From assembly GCF_007827045.1 (NCBI RefSeq), contig NZ_RPFW01000001.1:1774519-1838518 (forward strand): 64,000 nt of DNA. The letters run 5' to 3'. Made by a program: the position numbers and the translations under genes. This stretch comes from Trebonia kvetii (GTDB lineage Bacteria > Actinomycetota > Actinomycetes > Streptosporangiales > Streptosporangiaceae). Position 1 is the stretch's first letter. Each line of letters starts with the position of its first letter. The notes beneath the pieces were generated by a model. The model did no database searches and was not told where the DNA came from. It saw only the letters and a list, made by a program, of their open reading frames with translations. This document shows, in pieces, positions 9,013 through 17,866 of this stretch.

Positions 9013-12000
9013 ATGGGATCGCGCGGCCGATCCATCCGGCTCAGGATCTACTTCCTGGTCGCCATTCCGCTGCTCACGATGCTCGGCCTGTTCGGGTACG
9101 TGACTTACACGTCCGTCACCAACTGGCTGAACCTGGACCGGGCGCCAAGCCTGATCCAGGCGACCTCCGAGCCGCTGACGAACTTCGTCAACCTGCTGCA
9201 GGGCGAGCGCCGCGCCGCGGTCGTCTACCTGTCGCAGCCGAACGCGGCCAGCCTGAACAGCTTCCAGAAGGCCGTGGGCGTCACCAAGCAGGGTGCGGAG
9301 CAGCTCCAGGTCGCGCTCGACTCCCCCGGGACCAAGAACAGCTCTACCCCGGAGGAGACCGCGGCCATCGTCAAGATGACCGGGCAGATCAACAGCATGA
9401 CCAAGCTCCGCGCCGGGGTGGAGGGCAAGCAGCTCGCGCCGCTCGACGCGCTCGCGGCCTACACGAACATCATCGCCGGGCAGGGAGCCGTGCTGCAGGC
9501 CGAGGCGAGCAGCATCACCAGCGCGGCGCCCGTGCTCCAGGGCCTTGGCCTGATCTCCGCGGTCAACACCCAGGAAGACGTGTCCGAGCAGGACGCGATC
9601 ATGGCGAGCGCGCTGGCGAGCGGGTCGCTCAGCGGCCCCGACCGGGTGGCCTTCAGCAACGCCGTCGGTCGTCTGGAGGACGACACGATGACGTACCAGG
9701 AGCTGTTCACTCCCTCCGAGCTCGCGACCTACAACGCCATGCTGAACAAGCGAGCGCCGTCGGCGGTACAGAAGAACCTGGTGACCATCCAGGAGGCCGT
9801 GCCGGCCGGGATCTCGCTGAGCGACATGAAGGCGCAGGGCCTGAACTCCGTCATCTGGCAGGGCATGACCCACACGTGGCTGAAGGCGGCAAGCAAGGCG
9901 GGCACCACCACCGCGACCGCGGTGCTCGAGGCCAACGCGCAGCCGGCTATCGACGCCAAGCGCCGCGTGTGGATCCTGTCCATCGCGGGCGCCGCGGGCC
10001 TCATCCTCACCCTGCTCGTCTCGCTGCTGCTCAGCCGGTCCATCAACCGCCGGCTCAGCACGCTGCGCCGGTCCGCGATGACCCTGGCGGAGGAGCAGCT
10101 CCCATCGGTGGTCGCCCGGCTGCGCCGCGGCGAGTCCGTGGACGTCGCGGCCGAGGCGCCGCCGCTGCGGGTCGGCAGCGACGAGATCGGCCAGGTGGGC
10201 CAGGCGATCGACGCCGTGCGGCAGACCGCCATCAGGTCCGCCATCGACGAGGCCAGGGTCCGGCAGGGCGTCAACGACATGTTCCGAAACCTGGCAAGGC
10301 GTAACCAGTCGCTGCTCCAGCGCCAGCTCACTGTCCTCGACGAGATGGAGCGCGGGGCGACCGACCCCGACGTGCTGGAAAACCTCTTCAAGATGGACCA
10401 CCTCACCACCCGGATGAGGCGGCACGCGGAGGGCCTCATCATCCTCTCCGGTTCGCCGCCCGGCCGTTCCTGGTCTGCGCCGGTCAAGCTGATCGACGTG
10501 ATGCGCGGCGCGGTCGCCGAGGTCGAGGACTACGCACGGGTCGCCGTGTCCACCCAGTCCCGCGCGGCGCTCGCCGGGTCTGCCGTCACCGACGTGATCC
10601 ACCTGCTCGCCGAGCTGATCGAGAACGCGACGACCCTGTCGCCGCCGTTCACGCAGGTCCGGGTGAGCGGCGAGGTTGTCGCCAACGGGTTCGCCATCGA
10701 GATCGAGGACCGCGGGCTCGGCATGACGCCGCAGCGCGTCTACGAGCTCAACGAGCGACTGGCCAACCCGCCGGACATCAACCCGGCCAACACCGAGCAG
10801 CTGGGCCTGTTCGTCGTCGGCCAGCTCGCAAGGCGGCACGGGATCCACGTCACTCTGCGCCCGTCGCCGTACGGCGGCACCACCGCGGTCGCGCTGATCC
10901 CGCCGACGCTGATCGTGACGGAGGGCCCGGCGGCAATCACGACGGGCGGCCCCGCGCAGGCGTCCGGCTCGTACGGCAACGGCTCGTACGGCAATGGCTC
11001 GTCAGCGAACGGCTCGTACGGCAGCGGCCCCTACGGCAGCGGTTCCTACGGCGCCGAGCCGCAGGGTGCCGGGACCAACGGCAGCGGGCCCTACGCCGCA
11101 GGCTCGTACGGCGCGGGCACCGGCTCCTACGCCACCGCCGGCGGATCCAGGCCTGGCGGCCCCGCCGCCAGCGGATCCAGGCCCGGCGGCCCGCGGCTCA
11201 GGGACACCGGCGAGGTGCGCATACCCAAGACCCCCGCCGCAGGCAACAGATGGCCGGTCGCCGGCAACGACGGCTGGGCCACCGGCCGCGGGTCAAGCGG
11301 CGCGCCGCACACCCCCGAGGCCCCGGCCGCACCCGGGGCCTACGGCAGCGGCTCCGGCCAGGCCTGGGGGAGCTACCCGTCAACGGGTCCGGCCGCACCG
11401 CAAGACACGGGGTACGCAGACCCGGGATACTCCGAGCCGGCATACAGCGAGCCGGCCGACCCGCCGATCCGGATCTCCGGAGCGCTCAGGCACCCGGGGA
11501 ACGAGGCGGGCACCGGCAGCTTCAGCAGCTTCAGCGCGGGTGAGGTGCCGGTTGTCACCGGCGTGCCTGTCACCAGGCAGGCGGCGTCCCAGGCGCCTCA
11601 GGGGTCTCCGTTCGACGTCTTCACCCCGATCCGCCGGCCCGGACAGGACGGTGCGCCGTCCGGTGGCGCGTACGAGAACGCCTACCAGGACTACGGCGCC
11701 GACAGCTCCTACGGCACCACCGAGTCCTACGGCACCACCGAGTCCTACGGCACCACCGAGTCGTACGGGAACACTGGTGCGTTCGGGAATTCTGAGCCTT
11801 TTGGGAACAATGTGGCCACCGACGAGAGTTTCCAGCGGGGAGAACCTGCCGGCAGCGGCTCACCTGACTCGACGGGGCTGCCGCGTCGCGTCCGGCAGGC
11901 GAACCTCGCACCGCAACTTCGTGCCTCAACGGGTGCAGCGGGCTCACAGGCACCGACCGCAGTTCCCCCGGCGAGCGCGGCGTCGCTGACGGACATGCGC

Positions 12001-12084
12001 AACACGCTGTCCGCCATGCAGCGCGGCTGGCAGCAGGGCCGGTCACAGACGCAACGGGACACGGAGGCCGGAACCGATGAATAA
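9013..12084 (+). CDS. cvnA: Conservon sensor kinase-like protein CvnA (NIT-HAMP-HATPase)
   Basis: This 1023-residue membrane sensor starts with a helix (about residues 12-33), a nitrate/nitrite-sensing (NIT) type extracellular helical domain, a second helix (about 319-342) and a HAMP region. A DHp-like region follows (RNLARRNQSLLQRQL, MDHLTTRMRRHAE) and then a HATPase_c domain with N box LAELIENATTLSPP, EDRGLGMTP and LGLFVVGQLARRHG. The last 380 residues are low-complexity Gly/Ser/Tyr repeats. It heads a four-gene conservon: cvnB begins inside its last codons, cvnC and cvnD follow with overlaps. In Streptomyces such complexes resemble eukaryotic G-protein-coupled signalling and tune development and secondary metabolism. 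Whether it autophosphorylates is not evident. Confidence 0.92.
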   Translation: MGSRGRSIRLRIYFLVAIPLLTMLGLFGYVTYTSVTNWLNLDRAPSLIQATSEPLTNFVNLLQGERRAAVVYLSQPNAASLNSFQKAVGVTKQGAEQLQVALDSPGTKNSSTPEETAAIVKMTGQINSMTKLRAGVEGKQLAPLDALAAYTNIIAGQGAVLQAEASSITSAAPVLQGLGLISAVNTQEDVSEQDAIMASALASGSLSGPDRVAFSNAVGRLEDDTMTYQELFTPSELATYNAMLNKRAPSAVQKNLVTIQEAVPAGISLSDMKAQGLNSVIWQGMTHTWLKAASKAGTTTATAVLEANAQPAIDAKRRVWILSIAGAAGLILTLLVSLLLSRSINRRLSTLRRSAMTLAEEQLPSVVARLRRGESVDVAAEAPPLRVGSDEIGQVGQAIDAVRQTAIRSAIDEARVRQGVNDMFRNLARRNQSLLQRQLTVLDEMERGATDPDVLENLFKMDHLTTRMRRHAEGLIILSGSPPGRSWSAPVKLIDVMRGAVAEVEDYARVAVSTQSRAALAGSAVTDVIHLLAELIENATTLSPPFTQVRVSGEVVANGFAIEIEDRGLGMTPQRVYELNERLANPPDINPANTEQLGLFVVGQLARRHGIHVTLRPSPYGGTTAVALIPPTLIVTEGPAAITTGGPAQASGSYGNGSYGNGSSANGSYGSGPYGSGSYGAEPQGAGTNGSGPYAAGSYGAGTGSYATAGGSRPGGPAASGSRPGGPRLRDTGEVRIPKTPAAGNRWPVAGNDGWATGRGSSGAPHTPEAPAAPGAYGSGSGQAWGSYPSTGPAAPQDTGYADPGYSEPAYSEPADPPIRISGALRHPGNEAGTGSFSSFSAGEVPVVTGVPVTRQAASQAPQGSPFDVFTPIRRPGQDGAPSGGAYENAYQDYGADSSYGTTESYGTTESYGTTESYGNTGAFGNSEPFGNNVATDESFQRGEPAGSGSPDSTGLPRRVRQANLAPQLRASTGAAGSQAPTAVPPASAASLTDMRNTLSAMQRGWQQGRSQTQRDTEAGTDE
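11707..11760 (+). repeat. Three perfect 18-base tandem repeats inside cvnA
   Basis: TCCTACGGCACCACCGAG occurs three times head to tail and encodes SYGTTE repeats in the CvnA tail. A looser Tyr-Gly-Asn/Ser-Gly repeat set lies at about 10967-11125. Such arrays can change length by slippage. Confidence 0.9.
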
Positions 12085-12541
12085 TCAGCGATACGGAGCG
12101 AGCCAGCTGGACTGGCTGCTCGATGACCTGGTGACGCGGGTTCCGCACATCACGCGGTCGGTGTTCCTGTCGCAGGACGGCCTTCACCTTGGCGCGTCGC
12201 GGGGCATGGACCAGGCCGACGTGGAGCACCTGGCCGCGCTGGCCGCCGCGTTCCAGTCGCTCGCGCGCAGCGCGAGTCACCAGTTCGGCGGCCAGGCACG
12301 CCAGTCCATCATCGAGATGACGTCTGGCTTCTTCATCGTGTGCGCGGCCGGCCAGGGCACGTGCCTGGCCGTCCTCACCACGACAGAGGCTGACATCGGC
12401 CAGGTGGCGTACGAGATGGCGATCCTCGTCCAGCGCACCGGCGACCACCTTCAGGTCAATATGCGGACTCGTTCCGCGTTATCTGGCACCCTAGGGACAG
12501 GCAGTCATGCCATCGAACGACGAATGGTGGCTCGACGCTGA
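12077..12541 (+). CDS. cvnB: Conservon roadblock/LC7 protein CvnB
   Basis: This 154-residue roadblock/LC7-fold protein has the typical LDWLLDDLVTRVPHI opening, the ASRGMDQADVEHLAALAAAFQSLAR helix region and the GTCLAVLTTTEADIGQVAYEM strand-helix pair. Roadblock proteins in this context act with the CvnD GTPase, likely as regulator or scaffold. ATG 12077 lies nine bases after GGAGG and overlaps the cvnA stop by eight bases, so translation is probably coupled. The 3' end overlaps cvnC by 35 bases, a usual conservon arrangement. Confidence 0.93.
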   Translation: MNNQRYGASQLDWLLDDLVTRVPHITRSVFLSQDGLHLGASRGMDQADVEHLAALAAAFQSLARSASHQFGGQARQSIIEMTSGFFIVCAAGQGTCLAVLTTTEADIGQVAYEMAILVQRTGDHLQVNMRTRSALSGTLGTGSHAIERRMVARR

Positions 12542-12884
12542 GGCAGGCCCGGTTGTCCGGCCTTATGCTCTGACAGGAGGCCGTACGCGGCACTCCGGTG
12601 AGGCTTTCGACCTGGTCGCCACGGTGACCGCGACCCAGGCAAGGGTCGCGGACCCGGGCAGCCTTGGCCCCGAGCACTTTTCTGTGCTGCAGCTCGTGCA
12701 GGTGCCGGTGACGGTGGTGGACATCGCTTCCGACGTCGACCTGCCGCTAGGCGTGGTCCGCATCCTCCTCGGGGACCTGCGTGAACTCGGTCTTGTGCTC
12801 ATTCAGGCGCCGATCTCGATGAAGGCGCGCCAGGTAGACAGGAATACGCTCAGGGAGGTGCTACATGGCCTACGCGGGCTATGA
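12507..12884 (+). CDS. cvnC: Conservon DUF742 protein CvnC
   Basis: This 125-residue protein carries the DUF742 hallmark VVRPYALTGGRT near residue 15, followed by a winged-helix-like region (HFSVLQLVQ, VDIASDVDLPLGVVRILLGDL). DUF742 proteins are the third member of conservons and are thought to contact CvnA, CvnB or CvnD at the membrane. The start overlaps cvnB by 35 bases and the end overlaps cvnD by 20, so all four genes are one tightly coupled transcript. No catalytic residues are apparent. Confidence 0.93.
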   Translation: MPSNDEWWLDAEAGPVVRPYALTGGRTRHSGEAFDLVATVTATQARVADPGSLGPEHFSVLQLVQVPVTVVDIASDVDLPLGVVRILLGDLRELGLVLIQAPISMKARQVDRNTLREVLHGLRGL

Positions 12885-13464
12885 GGCAACCAGCGGGCCG
12901 GCCCGCCGCCACCGCGCTATCAAGATCCTGCTCGCTGGCGGGTTCGGCGTGGGCAAGACCACGCTCGTCGGCGCGGTCAGCGAGATCAGGCCGCTGCGCA
13001 CCGAAGAACCGCTGACCGAGAGCGGCAAGCACGTCGACAGCATCGCCGGAGTCGAGCGCAAGACCACGACCACGGTCGCGATGGACTTCGGGCGCATCAC
13101 GCTCCGCGACGACCTGGTGCTCTACCTGTTCGGCACGCCCGGACAGGAACGGTTCTGGTTCATGTGGGACGAACTCGCGCTCGGCGCACTCGGCGCCGTC
13201 GTCCTCGCCGATACCCGCAGGCTCGCCGACTGCTTTCCCGCGATCGATTACTTCGAGCGCAGGGACATCCCGTTCATCATCGCCCTCAATGTCTTCGAAG
13301 GCTCACGCCGTTACTCGACCGAAGATGTCCGGGTGGCGCTTGACCTGGATCCGAGCCTGCCGATCATCATGTGCGACGCGAGGTCGAGGGAATCGGCGAA
13401 GGAAGTCCTCATTACCCTGATCGAGCACGTGCTTTCCGTGGCAGACCAGCCAGTCCCGCGATAA
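12865..13464 (+). CDS. cvnD: Conservon small GTPase CvnD
   Basis: This 199-residue Ras-like P-loop GTPase has G1 LLAGGFGVGKTTLVGAV at about residues 24-40 and G3 LFGTPGQERFWFMWDEL at about 88-104. The position of the usual NKxD motif reads ALNVFEG, as in other conservon GTPases, followed by CDARSRES. CvnD is the output GTPase of the conservon complex. It is the last gene of the operon; a strong hairpin follows at 13498-13528. Confidence 0.93.
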   Translation: MAYAGYEATSGPARRHRAIKILLAGGFGVGKTTLVGAVSEIRPLRTEEPLTESGKHVDSIAGVERKTTTTVAMDFGRITLRDDLVLYLFGTPGQERFWFMWDELALGALGAVVLADTRRLADCFPAIDYFERRDIPFIIALNVFEGSRRYSTEDVRVALDLDPSLPIIMCDARSRESAKEVLITLIEHVLSVADQPVPR

Positions 13465-13497
13465 GTCAGCTTCAACGGAACGGGTTCGTTCGCTGCC

Positions 13498-13528
13498 CCG
13501 CCGCCCGTCGCACCGCGGCGGGCGGCGG
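13498..13528. terminator. Hairpin terminator between cvnD and the ATPase gene
   Basis: CCGCCGCCCG (13498-13507) pairs perfectly with CGGGCGGCGG (13519-13528) across an 11-base loop. It separates the convergent cvn operon and the minus-strand ATPase gene. Confidence 0.65.
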
Positions 13529-13530
13529 CG

Positions 13531-14082
13531 CTATGAGCGCAGCACCGCCCAGACGGCCTTGCCGTGACCCTCGATTGGTGACCAGCCCCAGACGTAGCTG
13601 AGCGCGCCGACGATCTGCAGCCCTCGGCCGCTCTCGCCGGTAGCGCTCGGCGGCTTGGGCGTGGGTGCCTCGTCGCTTGGATCGGTGACGGCGAGCATCA
13701 CCTCGCCGATTCGCCGCAGCAGGCACAGCCGGAGCACAGGCGAGTCCGCGCCAAACGAGATGACCGGCGCCATCGTGCGCAGCCCGTGCCTGACCGCATT
13801 GCCGACCAGTTCGGCGATGATGAGCTCGGCGTCGTCCGAGAGATAGCTAAGGCCCCAGCAGGTGAGCAGCTCCCTGACGAACTGACGGGCGGTCCTTGCC
13901 TCTTCAGGGACGGGACTGAGCGCCCGGCTGGTCACCGCGGGCGTTTCCCACCAGGCCGAGGGGACCGGGAGAAACTGCGGAGGGGACGCGGGAAGGGCCG
14001 GGATGGGGACGACTACGTCGTCGTCATCATCCGGCTCCCACGTAGCAACCCTCAGGTGAGCCAAGGCAACCGCTTTCTGCAT
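13531..14082 (-). CDS. Anti-sigma-factor-like ATP-binding protein (HATPase_c_2)
   Basis: This 183-residue protein has a Pro-rich N-terminus and then a GHKL ATPase fold of the SpoIIAB/RsbW type: N box DDAELIIAELVGNAVRHGL and G box SGRGLQIVGALSYVWGW. Such stand-alone ATPases bind sigma or anti-anti-sigma factors. It is encoded next to, and divergent from, a DUF397 gene and an XRE regulator, which reproduces the abaA/whiJ-type developmental loci of Streptomyces (DNA-binding protein, ATPase, small DUF397 protein). ATG 14082 lacks a clear ribosome site, so the start may be downstream. Its target sigma factor is not in view. Confidence 0.85.
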   Translation of the reverse strand: MQKAVALAHLRVATWEPDDDDDVVVPIPALPASPPQFLPVPSAWWETPAVTSRALSPVPEEARTARQFVRELLTCWGLSYLSDDAELIIAELVGNAVRHGLRTMAPVISFGADSPVLRLCLLRRIGEVMLAVTDPSDEAPTPKPPSATGESGRGLQIVGALSYVWGWSPIEGHGKAVWAVLRS

Positions 14083-14150
14083 CGTCTTGGGGGTTAGAAC
14101 CGTGTCTATCGCAGTATGTGAGCTATGCCTCGCTTATATGGTGCCTGACA

Positions 14151-14300
14151 TGGCGTGCAGATGCAAGACCGGATGCACGTTCAAACACGCAAGCGCCGGA
14201 TGAACGTGCAAACGTAGCGTGCATCCGGTTGCAAGCTAGCGGCGATCATGACAGCGCATCTCATGCAATCGTAAATGCACGTGCATTCAATCGGGTGCAA
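14151..14300. promoter_or_regulatory. TGCA-rich repeat cluster upstream of DUF397 gene
   Basis: About ten TGCA tetramers fall in 150 bases. Two near-identical 18-base direct copies occur: CCGGATGCACGTTCAAAC at 14170 and CCGGATGAACGTGCAAAC at 14197, 27 bases apart. An inverted relative (GTGCATCCGGTTGCAA) starts at 14219, and ATGCACGTGCATTC follows near 14275. It lies between the divergent ATPase and DUF397 genes, and is best read as an operator array, perhaps for the neighbouring XRE protein (inference). Confidence 0.55.
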
Positions 14301-14401
14301 GTGGCATACTCGGAATTGCGCTCACGCGCGTAAGGCCAGTCCATGCACGGCGCGAGTTCTCCAGTCCAGTAACAACCCCGGATCAGTCACTGGAAGGAAA
14401 C

Positions 14402-14635
14402 ATGAGCAACGCATATAACGGCATGCCGGCCGGCGAGCTCACAGACGTCACCTGGCAGAAGAGCAGGCACAGCAACCCCAACGGAGCCTGCGTCGAGGTG
14501 GCTCACCTACCGGGCGGCGAGATCGCCGTACGCAATTCCCGGTTCCCTTCCGGCCCCGCGCTCGTCTATACGCCGGCGGAGATTGCCGCGTTCCTGGCGG
14601 GGGCCAAGGACGGCGAGTTCGACCACCTAGCCTGA
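14402..14635 (+). CDS. DUF397 small protein
   Basis: This 77-residue protein has the DUF397 pattern: TWQKSRHSNPNGACVEVA, then AVRNSRFPSGPALVYTPAEIAAFLAGAKDGEFD. DUF397 proteins are partners of XRE/DUF5753 regulators in actinobacteria, and several affect sporulation and antibiotic production. The start ATG 14402 follows GGAAGGAA. The XRE gene lies 212 bases downstream on the same strand, making this pair a likely regulator-antagonist module similar to the WhiJ system. Confidence 0.93.
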   Translation: MSNAYNGMPAGELTDVTWQKSRHSNPNGACVEVAHLPGGEIAVRNSRFPSGPALVYTPAEIAAFLAGAKDGEFDHLA

Positions 14636-14847
14636 ATTAGCCGAAGGGCGACCCCCTCAGCATCGGCCAGGGAGCATCCGCGTCGCGTCGCGGGTTAACG
14701 AACAGGCCGTTTGTCCGAGTGAGCATGAGACGCACATGCGGTCTGTGCAATTGTCCGCGCATCCACTTCCGTAATGCCATGATTACATGGGAGACTACTG
14801 ACCCATACTTGTGGCCATCGCCTCACGCGGGCGGACGAGGAGTCGCG

Positions 14848-15753
14848 ATGCTGTCGCCCGAGGAGGACTCCGCCTGGGAGGCTCCGAAGTCGCTGTTCGG
14901 CCCGCGCGCGAAGGGTCCGACGGTGCAGCGCCTCGTACTCGGCGGGCACCTGCGGCGCCTGCGCGAAGAGTGCGGAATGACAACCGAGCGCGCCGCGCTG
15001 TGCATCCGCGGCTCTCACTCGAAGATCAGCCGCATGGAGCACGGCCGGGTCGGGTTCAAGGAGCGGGACATCGCCGACCTGCTGACCCTGTACGGAGTCG
15101 AAGCTGGCGACGAGCGCGAGGCACTGCTCGGGCTCGCCAGGGAGGCGAGCACCCCCGGCTGGTGGCAGGGCTACACGGACATCTTGCCGCACTGGGTGGA
15201 ACCGTACTTCGGGCTCGAGGCCGCGGCATCGTCCATCCGCGAGTACGAGCTTCAGTTCGTTCCCGGGCTGCTCCAGATCCCCGAATACGCTCAGGCGGTC
15301 ATCCGGCTCGGCAACGCGCCGTCCGAGGATGAGGTCGGCCGCCGCGCCGAGGCCAGGATGTCCCGCCAGGACATTCTGCACAGGGACAACCCGCCGAAGA
15401 TCTGGGCGGTGCTCGACGAGGGCGCGCTGCGCCGGGTCATCGGCGGCCGTGAGGTGATGAGGGCGCAACTGCGGTACCTGATCGAGATGTGCGACCACCC
15501 GGCGGTCACGCTCCAGATCCTGCCGTTCTCCGCGGGCGCGCACCGGGCGCTGGGCGGCCCCTTCACGATCCTGCGGTTTGCCCAGCGCGACCTCAGGGAC
15601 GTCGTCTACATCGAGCAGCTGACCAGCGCCTTGTACCTGGACAAGCAGACCGAGGTCGACGCCTACCTCCAGGTGATGGAGGAGGTCTGCCTCCAGGCGG
15701 AGCCGTCCGCCAAGACACCCGGCATCCTCAAGGCCGTTCTCGAGGCCCTGTAG
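14848..15753 (+). CDS. XRE-family helix-turn-helix regulator with DUF5753 domain
   Basis: The 301-residue protein has an N-terminal HTH (about residues 32-88: LGGHLRRLREECGMTTERAA, SHSKISRMEHGRVGFKERD) and a C-terminal DUF5753 domain (WVEPYFGLEAAASSIREYE, QFVPGLLQIPEYAQAVI, PFTILRFA). ATG 14848 has GAGGAG five bases upstream and gives the normal family length; the frame is open further upstream but without a site. It is the DNA-binding member of the DUF397/ATPase triad. DUF5753 is thought to receive the DUF397 partner. Confidence 0.92.
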   Translation: MLSPEEDSAWEAPKSLFGPRAKGPTVQRLVLGGHLRRLREECGMTTERAALCIRGSHSKISRMEHGRVGFKERDIADLLTLYGVEAGDEREALLGLAREASTPGWWQGYTDILPHWVEPYFGLEAAASSIREYELQFVPGLLQIPEYAQAVIRLGNAPSEDEVGRRAEARMSRQDILHRDNPPKIWAVLDEGALRRVIGGREVMRAQLRYLIEMCDHPAVTLQILPFSAGAHRALGGPFTILRFAQRDLRDVVYIEQLTSALYLDKQTEVDAYLQVMEEVCLQAEPSAKTPGILKAVLEAL

Positions 15754-15764
15754 TCAGCAAACCT

Positions 15765-15796
15765 GCGGCCCCGCACGGTAAACCGTGCGGGGCCGC
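15765..15796. terminator. Strong bidirectional terminator
   Basis: GCGGCCCCGCACGG (15765-15778) pairs perfectly with CCGTGCGGGGCCGC (15783-15796) around TAAA. It lies between the convergent XRE and permease genes. Confidence 0.85.
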
Positions 15797-15814
15797 GCGC
15801 TGTGCTCTTGCGGG

Positions 15815-17380
15815 CTATGCCTCGGGGGCGAGAGTCGCGGTGCTCCGCGTCAGGGTCTCCTTGCGGAAGAAGGCCGGCATCGCGAACCTGACCCAGATGC
15901 CCGCGATGAGCCCGGCAATCGCCGCGACGAAGGCGATCGTGAACGCGCCGCCGATGTACCAGTGCGGCCAGAACGGCATCAGCCAGGACGTGTAGCTGTT
16001 TCCTGTCGCGTAGTCCCAGTCAGCCCACAGCGCCCAGCCGCCCGCCGCGTACATGATCAGGCCGCCGAGGGCCGGGAGGATGCCGCGCATCCAGAGATTC
16101 CGCTGGCTCTCCCGCAGCGTCTTGCGGTAGTACCAGGCACAGGCGAAACCGGTGAGCCCGTAGTAGAACGCGATGTACAGGCCGATCGCGGTCACCGCGT
16201 CGGAGATGACAAAGCCGTGCGACACGTAGTTGAGCGCGAGGTAGAGCAGTGCGGAGATCACGCCCATCGTGATCGTGGAGACGGTGGGCGTGAGGTAGCG
16301 CGGGTGCATCTTCGCGAAGGCCTTCGGTAGCGCCTTGTACGTAGCCATCGACAGCGTGGTGCGGGCGGTGGGCAGAATGGTCGTCTGGGTCGAGGCCGCC
16401 GCCGAGGTAAGCACCATGAGGATCAGCAGCCGGGCCAGGAACAATCCGATCCCGTGGGCGCCGAAGACCGCATTGCCGAGCACGGAGATCACGTCGCCGG
16501 TGTTGGCGCTGTTGCCGAGCCCGATGCCCGTGGTCCCGATGCCGGCGAACGACTGTGCCGCGAAGATTACCAACACGTAGGTGACCAGGAGGATGACCGT
16601 GGAAAGGATGGCGGCACGTCCCGGCGTCTTGGTCGGGTCCTTGGTCTCCTCGTTGACCGCCACCGCGGTGTCCCAGCCCCAGTAGATGAAGAGCATCAGG
16701 ATGATGCCGCTGACGAAGCCGGAGAAGCCGCCCTGCATCGGGTTGAACCAGGACCAGGCCGGGGTGATGGACTCGGCGGGGTGATTCCCGGTCCCCACCC
16801 GGACCAGCGCCGTCACCGAGAAGACGGCTAGCATGACGAGCTCGATGCTCAGCAGCACCCGCTGGAACGCGGCGGAGACCTCGATGCCCCGGTAGCAGAT
16901 GTACGTCATCGAGGCGATCCACGCCAGGCCGACCAGGAGCACCCAGCCGCTTGTCGGGTTGCTGCCGATGCCGTCCGCGCCGAAAAGCAGGAACACGTAC
17001 TGCCCGGCGACCTGCGCCAGGCTGGCCATGACGAGAATGTCCGCGGCGACGATCGCCCAACCGCCGGCCCATCCTGTCCTCGGACCGAAGGCCCGCGTGC
17101 CCCAGGTGAAGGTGGTGCCGCAGTCCGGGTCCGCCTTGTTCAACTCGCTGTAGCCGATCGAGGTAAGGAAGATCGGGATGAAGGCGATCATCGCGACGAT
17201 GGGCGAGCCGAGCCCGACGACGGCCACCATGAAGCCGAGCGTCGCCGCCAGGCTGTAGGCGGGGGCGGTAGAGGCCACTCCCATCACGGTGGTCGACACC
17301 AGCCCCAAGGCGCCTGACTTCAGGCCCTTGTCTACCTGCTGCTCCACAGCGCCTGGGTGCGCATTTTCGGCGGTGGCCAT
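15815..17380 (-). CDS. APC-superfamily amino acid permease
   Basis: The 521-residue protein has about 12 hydrophobic segments and the APC signature near the N-terminus (GALGLVSTTVMGVASTAPAY), with GTTFTWGTRAFGP after helix 2-3 and the cytoplasmic VNEETKDPTKTPGRAAI loop. It is a secondary transporter of amino acids or related amines across the plasma membrane; the substrate is not evident. ATG 17380 follows GGAG eight bases upstream. The gene stands alone, with a terminator downstream and a 486-base divergent gap upstream. Confidence 0.9.
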   Translation of the reverse strand: MATAENAHPGAVEQQVDKGLKSGALGLVSTTVMGVASTAPAYSLAATLGFMVAVVGLGSPIVAMIAFIPIFLTSIGYSELNKADPDCGTTFTWGTRAFGPRTGWAGGWAIVAADILVMASLAQVAGQYVFLLFGADGIGSNPTSGWVLLVGLAWIASMTYICYRGIEVSAAFQRVLLSIELVMLAVFSVTALVRVGTGNHPAESITPAWSWFNPMQGGFSGFVSGIILMLFIYWGWDTAVAVNEETKDPTKTPGRAAILSTVILLVTYVLVIFAAQSFAGIGTTGIGLGNSANTGDVISVLGNAVFGAHGIGLFLARLLILMVLTSAAASTQTTILPTARTTLSMATYKALPKAFAKMHPRYLTPTVSTITMGVISALLYLALNYVSHGFVISDAVTAIGLYIAFYYGLTGFACAWYYRKTLRESQRNLWMRGILPALGGLIMYAAGGWALWADWDYATGNSYTSWLMPFWPHWYIGGAFTIAFVAAIAGLIAGIWVRFAMPAFFRKETLTRSTATLAPEA

Positions 17381-17866
17381 GGGTCACGCTCCAGCATCTA
17401 CGCTAAGCAACGATTTCCTAGCACATAGGTACCCAACACGGGTCTTTCCGTCACCCGATCGGGCGCGAACCTTCGGAACCAGCACCACACCCGCGGGCTC
17501 GACAGCTCGGAATCGCCATAGTACGCCGACCACCCTGCGTAGCGACTGGCCGACCAGGCCGTAGTCGCCTGGATTTCCTATTTTTACGACCGGCTATGAG
17601 AGTTATCGTTCGATTCAACCGGATACCGGTGACTCGTTAATCGAGCGTACATCTTAGCCAACTTGCGCAATTCAGCCCCCCGTGATCCTTCGCCTTCTAT
17701 TAGCTCTCTGGTCATTTCTCAGTCGCCGAGAGATCACTTTTCCGCCATTATGCGTTCCCTTGTCCCCCAGCGTCATGCCAGGCAGAGTCTTGATCGGCAT
17801 GTCCGCCTGACCTGCGCACCGGGACCGCGCGGGACCTCCAGGACGGGCAGCAAAATGGAGGCAGGA
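17381..17866. other. Divergent intergenic region, permease / binding protein
   Basis: This gap has lower GC than its surroundings. A dyad ACCGGATACCGGT lies at 17618-17630. No confident promoter hexamer pair, PHO-box-like repeat or small gene was recognised. The open frame that runs in from 17663 is not used, because the signal peptide and ribosome site begin at 17857-17867. Confidence 0.5.

Noticed and set aside
8986..10848. A 620-codon minus-strand frame opposite cvnA
   Set aside because: Its translation is Arg/Gly/Asp-rich without domains, and the plus strand has clear HAMP and HATPase motifs.
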